A stretch of 64,000 nucleotides of DNA from Streptomyces sp. NBC_01314 (GTDB lineage Bacteria; Actinomycetota; Actinomycetes; Streptomycetales; Streptomycetaceae), in NCBI RefSeq assembly GCF_041435215.1, contig NZ_CP108394.1:10168001-10232000 (forward strand). The letters run 5' to 3'. The notes beneath the pieces are model-generated. The model had not been told where the DNA came from. It saw nothing but the letters and a program-made list of their open reading frames with translations, and searched no databases. A program made the position numbers and the translations under genes. Shown here piece by piece: positions 33,527 to 40,945 of this stretch (its first letter is position 1; the number at the start of each line of letters is the position of its first letter).

Positions 33527-34825
33527 ATGCGTATCACCACCCGTCACGCTGTCAGAACCGTCCAGACCCTGTGTGTCACCGTCACGGCCGCCCTGGTGGC
33601 CACCGGCTGCGGCCGGAGCGAGGATTCCGGCCCCGCCAAAGACGCACCCGCCGAGATAGCCGCGGGCAAGGCCAAGGGGACGGTGGTCATGTGGTCCATG
33701 GGCGACCCCGACGAGGACCTGAAGGAGCTGGCCAAGAAGTTCGAGCAGGAGAACCCGGACGCGACCGTCAAGATCACAGCGGTCCCGTGGGGCTCCGCCC
33801 ACGACAAGCTGACCACCGCGGTCGCCGGCGGCAACACCCCGGACATGTCCATGATCGGGAGCACCTGGATGGCCGAGATGGCCGCCATGAACGCCTTCCA
33901 GGCCACCCCGGCGTCGATCAAGTCGTCGGACTTCTACCCCGGCCAGTGGGACACCACCAAGTACAAGGACACCTCCTACGGCGTCCCGTTCATCGCCGAC
34001 ACCCAAGCGATCTACTACCGGACCGACATCACCACGAAGGCCGGCATCAAGGGCGCCCTGGCCGGCGACCGGGCCGGATACCTGAAGGACCTGGAGGCCA
34101 TCCAGGCCACCGCCGGCAAGGAGAACCCCAAGCTGCGCCATGCCAGCGGGCTGGTGATGGGCTTCAACTCCTGGATCTTCTGGGTGCCGATGGTGTGGCA
34201 GCAGGGCGGTGACATCTACGACGCCGAGACCGGGAAGTTCACCTTCGACTCGCCCGAGGTCGCCAAGGCGCTGGAGGACTGGGCGAGCGTCCCGAAGGAG
34301 GGCCTGGCGCCGACCGACAGGTCGGACAACGTCCAGGGCTTCCGGGACGGGCTGATCGCCGTTTACCAGGAGGGTGGGTGGGCCGGCGGCAGCTTCCACA
34401 AGGACGCCCCGGAGCTGGACGGCAAGTGGAAGACCATGCCGGTGCCGTACTCCGAGCAGCCCGCCGGGTTCGCCGGCGGCAGCGACCTGGCGGTGTTCAA
34501 GGAGGCCAAGAACCCCGACGCGGCATGGAAGTTCGCCCAGTTCCTGACCGAGCCCGCCAACCTCGCGGCCTACTCCAAGGGCACCGGCAGCCTGCCCCCC
34601 GCGCCCCAGGCGTGGACGGAGGGCAAGCTGACCGAGGACGAGAACATGAAGGCCTTCGCCGAGCAGCTCGAGGTCAGCAAGGCGCCGCCGGCCATCACGA
34701 CCTGGCAGCAGATCGCCGACACCATCGACTCCGAACTGGAAAAGCTGGCCCTGGGCAAGGCCACCGTCGCCGAGGTGCAGAAGACGCTGCAGTCCAAGGC
34801 CACCAGCATCGGCACCGGCCGATGA
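33527..34825 (+). CDS. ABC sugar transporter solute-binding lipoprotein
   Basis: A 432-residue extracellular family 1 solute-binding protein. The lipobox LVATGC puts the lipidated Cys at about residue 28. The mature domain begins with KGTVVMWSMGDPDEDLKELAKKFEQENPD, typical of oligosaccharide-binding proteins, and contains the NTPDMSMIGSTW hinge. The ATG at 33527 has AAGGAG 7 bases upstream; the ORF is open further upstream without signals. It would capture the oligosaccharides released by the secreted GH32 and GH30 enzymes and deliver them to the two permeases. Confidence 0.92.
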   Translation: MRITTRHAVRTVQTLCVTVTAALVATGCGRSEDSGPAKDAPAEIAAGKAKGTVVMWSMGDPDEDLKELAKKFEQENPDATVKITAVPWGSAHDKLTTAVAGGNTPDMSMIGSTWMAEMAAMNAFQATPASIKSSDFYPGQWDTTKYKDTSYGVPFIADTQAIYYRTDITTKAGIKGALAGDRAGYLKDLEAIQATAGKENPKLRHASGLVMGFNSWIFWVPMVWQQGGDIYDAETGKFTFDSPEVAKALEDWASVPKEGLAPTDRSDNVQGFRDGLIAVYQEGGWAGGSFHKDAPELDGKWKTMPVPYSEQPAGFAGGSDLAVFKEAKNPDAAWKFAQFLTEPANLAAYSKGTGSLPPAPQAWTEGKLTEDENMKAFAEQLEVSKAPPAITTWQQIADTIDSELEKLALGKATVAEVQKTLQSKATSIGTGR

Positions 34826-34859
34826 GCGCCGCCGCGATGAGCACGCCTCGTAGGGACGG

Positions 34860-35846
34860 ATGACATCCATGTCCACGAATACGCTCCCCGGGCGGGGCGA
34901 CACCGGCAAGCAGAACACCGGGCAGCCGGAGCGGAGTGCCGATCGCCGGCGCCTCACGCTCCGGAGCCCGGCGCGCGGCAGACAGGCCCGGGCCGCCTGG
35001 CTCCTTGCCGGGCCCTTCCTCGCGCTGTTCGCGGCCTTCATGCTGCTGCCGGTGGTGTGGTCGCTGCTGATGAGTTTGACCGACACTCAGAGCGCCGATC
35101 TGCGCACCCCTTTGAACGTGTCGTTCGTCGGCTTCGACAACTACGTGCGGCTCTTCCAGGACGATCAGTTCTTCACGGCCCTGCGCAACACTGCCGTGTT
35201 CGTCCTGGTGGCCCTACCCCTAACCCTGGCCGCCGGGCTCGCCGCGGCGGTCGCCCTCGACCGGGGCATCCGCCGCTTCCGGGCCGTCTTCCGGGTCGGC
35301 TTCTACCTCCCGGTGATCACCAGCATCGTGGCCGTCGCCGTGGTGTGGAAAACGCTCCTCGAACCCCGCGCGGGACTGGTGAACCTCGTCCTGGGCTGGT
35401 TCGGGATCGACGGCCCGGCCTGGCTGGCGGACACCCGCTTCGCCCTGCCCGTCATGATCCTGATGGCCGTATGGCGCAACCTGGGCACCGTCATGATCAT
35501 CATGCTGGCCGGGCTGCAGTCCGTGCCCCAGTCCCTGATGGAGGCGGCCGAACTCGACGGCGCCGGGCCCTGGCAGCGGTTCTGGCGCGTCACCTTCCCG
35601 CTGCTGCGTCCCGCCCTGCTGCTGACCGCCGTGACCACGGGCATCGGCTACCTGCAGTTCTTCGACGAACCGTTCGTGATGACCGACGGCGGACCGCTGG
35701 ACTCCACCCTGTCGGCCACGTTGTACGCCTACAAGCAGTTCGGCAACGGCAATTACGAGATGGCGTCGGCCGCCAGCTACGTCATCTTCGTCCTCATCGT
35801 GGCGCTGACCGTGCTGCAGTTCCGCGTGCTGAGAGACAAGGACTGA
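34860..35846 (+). CDS. ABC sugar transporter permease (MalF-like)
   Basis: A 328-residue inner-membrane permease with six hydrophobic helices starting near residue 43. The cytoplasmic EAA loop that docks the ATPase reads EAAELDGAGPWQRFWRVTFP (about 222-241). Partner of the permease at 35853, which starts 6 bases after its stop. Two ATGs, at 34860 and 34869, are both possible starts. No ATPase gene is present in the cluster; Streptomyces sugar importers of this class normally share the MsiK ATPase. Confidence 0.92.
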   Translation: MTSMSTNTLPGRGDTGKQNTGQPERSADRRRLTLRSPARGRQARAAWLLAGPFLALFAAFMLLPVVWSLLMSLTDTQSADLRTPLNVSFVGFDNYVRLFQDDQFFTALRNTAVFVLVALPLTLAAGLAAAVALDRGIRRFRAVFRVGFYLPVITSIVAVAVVWKTLLEPRAGLVNLVLGWFGIDGPAWLADTRFALPVMILMAVWRNLGTVMIIMLAGLQSVPQSLMEAAELDGAGPWQRFWRVTFPLLRPALLLTAVTTGIGYLQFFDEPFVMTDGGPLDSTLSATLYAYKQFGNGNYEMASAASYVIFVLIVALTVLQFRVLRDKD

Positions 35847-35852
35847 CGACCC

Positions 35853-36740
35853 ATGAGCACCCTCTCCACTCTCCCCACGGCACAACCGGGCACGGACCGC
35901 GTCCTCAGGCGTCGCCGCATCCGCCGGACCTGGGGCCGGCCCTGGCTGTATCTGCCGCTCGCGGGCGCCCTGCTGCTGATGATCGCGCCGTTCCTGTGGA
36001 TGCTGTCCGGGTCCTTCAAACCCGAGGCCGACATCCGCAGCGTCCCGCCCGTCCTGCTCCCCACGGCGCCCACGACCGCCAACTACGGTGAGCTGTTCAG
36101 CACGCTCGACTTCACGAGCATGTTCGCCAACTCCGTGATCGTGGCCCTCGCCGTCACCGCCGGGAACCTCATCTTCTGCTCGATGCTCGGATACGCCCTG
36201 GCCAAGCTGGAGTTCCGTGGACAGCGCGCCGTGTTCCTGCTGGTCATGGGGACGCTCATGATCCCCGGCCTGGTCACCTTCGTTCCCCTGTACGTGCTGG
36301 TGTCCAACATGCAGCTGACCGGGTCCATGCTCGGGCTGATCCTGCCGTTCCTGGCCGGCCCCTTCGGGGTGTTCCTGATGCGGCAGTTCATCTCCACCCT
36401 GCCCGACGAGCTGATCGACGCCGCCCGCGTCGACGGCTGCCGCGAACTGGCCATCTTCGCGAAGATCATCCTGCCGCTGACCAAGCCGGCCCTCGCCACC
36501 CTCGGGATCATCACCTTCCTCGGCTCCTGGAACAACTTCCTGTGGCCCCTGGTCGTGGCGCAGAACGAGAGCCAGTACACCCTCCCCGTCGGCCTCGCCC
36601 TGGCCAGCAGCGGACAGTCCTTCACCCGCTTCGGCATCCTGCTCGCCGGCGCCGTGATCGTCCTGCTGCCGGTGATGATCGTCTTCCTTCTCTTCCAGCG
36701 ACAGTTCATCGCCGGTATCGCCACCACCGGCCTGAAGTGA
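35853..36740 (+). CDS. ABC sugar transporter permease (MalG-like)
   Basis: A 295-residue permease, the second half of the translocation channel. Six helices are visible from about residue 33, and the EAA loop is DAARVDGCRELAIFAKIILP (about 188-207). The C-terminus QRQFIAGIATTGLK is typical of MalG-type subunits. It is translationally close to the first permease. A weak 11-bp hairpin at 36756-36797 separates it from the GH3 gene. Confidence 0.92.
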   Translation: MSTLSTLPTAQPGTDRVLRRRRIRRTWGRPWLYLPLAGALLLMIAPFLWMLSGSFKPEADIRSVPPVLLPTAPTTANYGELFSTLDFTSMFANSVIVALAVTAGNLIFCSMLGYALAKLEFRGQRAVFLLVMGTLMIPGLVTFVPLYVLVSNMQLTGSMLGLILPFLAGPFGVFLMRQFISTLPDELIDAARVDGCRELAIFAKIILPLTKPALATLGIITFLGSWNNFLWPLVVAQNESQYTLPVGLALASSGQSFTRFGILLAGAVIVLLPVMIVFLLFQRQFIAGIATTGLK

Positions 36741-36755
36741 CACCTCTGCTCCCAC

Positions 36756-36797
36756 CCCGTCGCCCCCTGCCGCACCGGTTCAGCCCGGGGCGGCGGG
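36756..36797 (+). terminator. Possible terminator after the permease genes
   Basis: CCCGTCGCCCC and GGGGCGGCGGG can pair over 11 bp with one U-G pair and a 20-base loop, 15 bp after the permease stop. The long loop makes it less certain. Confidence 0.45.
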
Positions 36798-36927
36798 CAG
36801 GCAGCGCGCGAGCCCCGCCGCGCCAGTCCGAGCTCCACCACGGCAGACGGCAGCGTCCTTGCGACAAAGCGCTCGAAGTCGCCAACCAACTCTCTGACCT
36901 GTGACGACTCATCTCTTGGAGAACAAC

Positions 36928-39225
36928 GTGGGACAGCCGGTCCGCTCTGCGGCGTACCTGGATCCGGAATCATCCGTGGAAGCGAGGATCGAGGATCTGC
37001 TGTCACGGATGACCCTGCCAGAGAAGGTCGGGCAGCTGCTGATGCTCGACGCACAACACGGGGACCTGGCCGACATCGTGTCGGCCAAACTCGCCGGATC
37101 GGTCCTGCACGTGTCTCCCGAGCTGATGCCGCAGGCCATGGAACTGGCAGGGCGGACACGGCTCGGCATTCCGTTGCTGACAGCCGACGACGGCATCCAC
37201 GGCCACTCGTTCTGGCCGGGCGCGACCATCTTCCCGACACAGCTGGCCATGGCCTGCACCTGGGACCCCTCCTTGCTCCACCGGGTGGCACGCGCGGCCG
37301 CGACCGAGATCGCGGCGACCGGAATCCACGGGACGTTCTCCCCAGTGCTGTGCATCACCCGGGACCTGCGCTGGGGCCGGATCAACGAAACGTTCGGCGA
37401 GGACCCGTTCCTGATCGGTGAACTCGGGGCGGCGATGGTGCGCGGCTATCAGGGCGAGGGCCTCAGCGACCCGACCGCCGTGCTGGCGTACGCCAAGCAC
37501 TTCGCGGGCTACTCCGAAACCATGGGCGGGCGCGACGCGAGCGAAGCCGATCTCAGCCCGCGCAAGCTGCGCTCGTGGTTCCTGCCCCCGTTCGAGCAGG
37601 CCGTTCGGGCCGGCTGCCGCGGCTTCATGCTCGGGTACCAGTCGATCGACGGCGTGCCCATCACCGCGAATCAGTGGCTGATCAACGATGTGCTCAAGGG
37701 CGAGTGGGGCTTCACCGGGACGCTGGTGACCGACTGGGACAACGTCGGCCGGATGGTCTACGACCAGCGGACCTGCGCCGACCACGTCGAGGCGGCGGCG
37801 GTCGCCGTCAACTCCGGGAACGACCTCATCATGGCCACGCCGGCGTTCTTCGAGGGCGCGCAGGAGGCGGTCGCCCGCGGCCTGGTCGAGGAGAAACAGA
37901 TTGATGACGCGGTGCGGCGGGTTCTGCGGCTGAAGTTCGAGCTCGGACTCTTCGAGGACCCCCGCACCCCCGACCCCGAACGGCAGGCGCAGGTGATCGG
38001 CTGCCGCACCCACGCCGACCTCAACCTCGAAACAGCCCGTCGTTCCCTGGTGTTGCTGCGCAACGAGGGCATCCTGCCCCTCGAAGGCAGGCTGACCTCG
38101 GACGGAACCGGCCGCGCCGCGAGCCGGGGCACCCCGCGGACGATCGCGGTCATCGGCCCCAACGCCGACAGCCCGGAAGCCATGCTCGGCGACTGGGCGG
38201 GCGCCACCGGCCAGGTCCCATGGATGCCCGAAGGCCATCCCCGCGAGACGGTGGAGACGGTGCTCGACGGCCTTCGCGCCGTCGCACCCGCCGACTGGAC
38301 CGTCACGCACGCCCGCGGAGCCGACATCGCAAGCCCCGCCGCCGACCCTGGATGGTCCCTCGGTCCCGACGGCCAGCCACAGCCGGACGTTTTCACCCCC
38401 GCCCCGGTCGACCAGGCACAGCTTCGAGAGGCCACCGCCGTCGCGCAGGCTGCCGACTACGCCGTCGTGGTCGTGGGAGACACCATCGCCCTCACCGGCG
38501 AGGTGCGCTCGACGGCCACGCTCGACCTCCAGGGAGGCCAGATCGCCTTGCTGGACGCGGTCGCCGCCACCGGCACACCCATGATCGTCGTACTCGCCCA
38601 GTCCAAGCCGAGCACGCTCCCAGAGTCGGCACTGAACGCGGCAGCCCTCATCGAGGCGTTCAACCCGGGCATGCGCGGTGGCCGCGCCATCGCCGAACTC
38701 CTCCTCGGACTCATCGAACCCAGCGGCCGGCTCCCACTGTCCTTCGCACGCCACGTCGGTCAGCAACCGGTCTTCTACAACCAGGTGCGAGGCCAGCACG
38801 GCAACCGCTACGCGGACCTCACCCAAGACCCCCTGTTCGCGTTCGGCGAGGGCCTCACCTACACCACCGTCACCTACTCCGACCTTGTCGTGCACGACCC
38901 GGAGGTCCCCGCCGACGGCACCGTCGACGCCACGGTGCGCCTCACCAACAGCGGCAGCCGTCCGGCCCTGGAAACGGTCCAGGCGTACATCAGCGACCTG
39001 ACCACCAGCGTCACCTGGGCCGAGCAGGAGCTGAAGGGTTTCACCCAGGTCGAGATCCCTCCCGGCGAAAGCGTGGACGCCACCATCAACATCCCGGCCG
39101 CTCACTGCTCACTCGTCACCGCGGACAACCGCCGAGTGGTCGAACCGGGTGAGTTCATGCTCCGCGTCGGCCCCAGCTCACGGCGGGAGCAGCAGCTGAG
39201 CGCGGGATTCCGCATCGGGACCTGA
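36928..39225 (+). CDS. GH3 beta-glycosidase (beta-glucosidase type)
   Basis: A 765-residue cytoplasmic glycoside hydrolase family 3 enzyme. The N-terminal barrel holds IPLLTADDGIHG, the substrate block AKHFAGYSETMGGRDAS and the nucleophile Asp in GTLVTDWDNV (about residue 268). The second domain follows with NPGMRGGRAIAELLLG and a FAFGEGLTYTTVTYS block. A C-terminal fibronectin-III-like domain ends the protein (about 660-760). The GTG at 36928 is preferred to the one at 36901 because GGAGA lies 5 bases upstream. It would cleave imported beta-gluco-oligosaccharides. Confidence 0.9.
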   Translation: MGQPVRSAAYLDPESSVEARIEDLLSRMTLPEKVGQLLMLDAQHGDLADIVSAKLAGSVLHVSPELMPQAMELAGRTRLGIPLLTADDGIHGHSFWPGATIFPTQLAMACTWDPSLLHRVARAAATEIAATGIHGTFSPVLCITRDLRWGRINETFGEDPFLIGELGAAMVRGYQGEGLSDPTAVLAYAKHFAGYSETMGGRDASEADLSPRKLRSWFLPPFEQAVRAGCRGFMLGYQSIDGVPITANQWLINDVLKGEWGFTGTLVTDWDNVGRMVYDQRTCADHVEAAAVAVNSGNDLIMATPAFFEGAQEAVARGLVEEKQIDDAVRRVLRLKFELGLFEDPRTPDPERQAQVIGCRTHADLNLETARRSLVLLRNEGILPLEGRLTSDGTGRAASRGTPRTIAVIGPNADSPEAMLGDWAGATGQVPWMPEGHPRETVETVLDGLRAVAPADWTVTHARGADIASPAADPGWSLGPDGQPQPDVFTPAPVDQAQLREATAVAQAADYAVVVVGDTIALTGEVRSTATLDLQGGQIALLDAVAATGTPMIVVLAQSKPSTLPESALNAAALIEAFNPGMRGGRAIAELLLGLIEPSGRLPLSFARHVGQQPVFYNQVRGQHGNRYADLTQDPLFAFGEGLTYTTVTYSDLVVHDPEVPADGTVDATVRLTNSGSRPALETVQAYISDLTTSVTWAEQELKGFTQVEIPPGESVDATINIPAAHCSLVTADNRRVVEPGEFMLRVGPSSRREQQLSAGFRIGT

Positions 39226-39268
39226 ACCCCGTATCTGGACCTGTAGCCCGCATACGGGCTCGAAGACC

Positions 39269-39318
39269 CCCGCCCCGTCGGCCTGCCGCCCCGCCAAATC
39301 GAGGGCCGGCGGGGCGGG
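39269..39318 (+). terminator. Strong hairpin between GH3 and GH32 genes
   Basis: CCCGCCCCGTCGGCC pairs with GGCCGGCGGGGCGGG over 15 bp (one U-G pair) around a 20-base loop, ending 30 bp before the GH32 start. It could terminate or stabilise the upstream transcript. Confidence 0.65.
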
Positions 39319-39347
39319 TTCCATCTGAAACACCGAAAGGCACGCGT

Positions 39348-40853
39348 GTGTCCACCACACCCCGCGATCCGCACCACCCCGTCGCGCACCTGCGCCCGCC
39401 CCGCAACTGGATCAACGACCCCAACGGGCTGGTCTTCCACGACGGCTACTACCACGTGTGCTACCAGTACAACCCGTCCGGAGCGACCCACGCGAACATG
39501 CACTGGGGCCACTTCCGCAGCCCCGACCTGCTGACCTGGGAGCCGCTGCCGATCGCCCTGTCCCCGAACCCCGATGGCGTGGACGCCGACGGCTGCTTCT
39601 CCGGCAACGCCGTCTCCGACGGCGACCGGCTGGTCGCCTTCTACTCCGCGCACCGCGAGGACCGCTCGTTCCAGCACCAGCCGGTCACCTGCGCCGTCTC
39701 GCACGACGGCGGCAACAGCTTCCGCCCGCGCGGCGAACTGCTCATCCCCGAGCTGCCCGAGGGCTGCACCATGTACCGCGACCCGTACGTCTGGCAGGGC
39801 GGCGACGGCTGGCGGATGCTGGTCGGCGCCGCCCTCACGGACGGCCGCGCCGCCGCCCTTCTCTACGACTCACCCGACCTGGAGAACTGGACCTACCGGG
39901 GGCCCTTCGCAGCCCGCCGTCCGGAGCCGATCAGCGGCACCGCCCAGCTCACCGGCGAGGGCTGGGAATGCCCCCAATACCTCCCGGCAGCCGACGGACC
40001 CCACGCCCTCCTCGTCAGCACATGGACCGAACCCACCGGTCCGCAGAGGGTCGCGGCCCTGATCGGCGAAGAGCATGACGGCCACTTCGAGGCCGGCCCA
40101 GCGGTACTCGCCGACCACGGCCCCGATTGCTACGCGCCCGCCCTGCTGCGGGCACCGGGCGACCGGTGGCTGCTGTGGGGCTGGTCATGGGAAGCCCGCG
40201 ACGAAGCCTGGGCCGTCGCGGACGGATGGGCCGGCGTCCTCACCCTGCCCCGCGAGATCCACGTCCACGACGACGGCACCCTGCGCCAGCAGCCCGCCAA
40301 CGAACTGCTCGCCCTGCGCGGCGAACACACCATCCACGCCGCAGGCGAGACACACGGCCCGCAGCCGGTGGACCTCGGCAACGTGGGCCGGGCCTTCGAC
40401 CTGACGGCCCGTCTGGAGCCGACCGCCGGAAACGCCGGTCTGCGGCTGCTCACCACCCCGGACGGCTCCGAGTACCTCGACATCCGCGTCGATACCGACG
40501 CGGGCGAACTGGTCGTCGACCGTGACCACGCCTCACTGGACCCCCGGGCCAGCGGCGGCTCCTACCGGATGCCCTGTCCCTCTGGTCAGCCGGTCGAGCT
40601 GCGCGTGGTCGTCGACCACTCCATCGCCGAAATCTTCCTGACCACCACCGGCCAGGTCCTCACCCTGCGCTTCTACCCCACAGGGCAAGGCCCCTGGCGA
40701 CTTGAGGCCCGCAGCGCACCGGGTACGCGCCTCGGCTTCGCGATCGACGCCTGGGAACTGCACCCGCTCGTGATCAAGGAACCGAGCACCGGCACCGCGG
40801 CGCCGACGGCGACGGCGACGGCGCCGTCGCCGTCGCCGTCGCCGTCGCCGTAG
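39348..40853 (+). CDS. Cytoplasmic GH32 beta-fructosidase
   Basis: A 501-residue glycoside hydrolase family 32 enzyme without signal peptide, of sucrase/levan-oligosaccharide hydrolase type. Catalytic residues are Asp in NWINDPNGL (about 23), Asp in MYRDPYV (about 145) and Glu in GWECPQYL (about 207). The C-terminal beta-sandwich covers about 345-480. The protein ends in an odd TATATAPSPSPSPSP tail encoded by hexanucleotide repeats that form a 38-bp palindrome. GTG start with GAAAGG upstream. It completes fructan breakdown after import. Confidence 0.92.
   Translation: MSTTPRDPHHPVAHLRPPRNWINDPNGLVFHDGYYHVCYQYNPSGATHANMHWGHFRSPDLLTWEPLPIALSPNPDGVDADGCFSGNAVSDGDRLVAFYSAHREDRSFQHQPVTCAVSHDGGNSFRPRGELLIPELPEGCTMYRDPYVWQGGDGWRMLVGAALTDGRAAALLYDSPDLENWTYRGPFAARRPEPISGTAQLTGEGWECPQYLPAADGPHALLVSTWTEPTGPQRVAALIGEEHDGHFEAGPAVLADHGPDCYAPALLRAPGDRWLLWGWSWEARDEAWAVADGWAGVLTLPREIHVHDDGTLRQQPANELLALRGEHTIHAAGETHGPQPVDLGNVGRAFDLTARLEPTAGNAGLRLLTTPDGSEYLDIRVDTDAGELVVDRDHASLDPRASGGSYRMPCPSGQPVELRVVVDHSIAEIFLTTTGQVLTLRFYPTGQGPWRLEARSAPGTRLGFAIDAWELHPLVIKEPSTGTAAPTATATAPSPSPSPSP
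40804..40841. repeat. 38-bp perfect palindrome of GACGGC/GCCGTC repeats
   Basis: Hexamers of GGCGAC run into hexamers of GTCGCC around a central GGCGCC, giving 19-bp perfectly complementary arms; further GCCGTC units continue to the stop codon at 40851. The structure is inside the coding sequence and could act as a terminator hairpin at the gene end. Confidence 0.85.
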
Positions 40854-40945
40854 AACCGACTCCAACCGGTCGATCCCCCACCTCGGCAATGCGTCCCACC
40901 CCCTCTCCCAAGTACTGACCAAGCAGGTCCGAAGGAGGATCTTCC

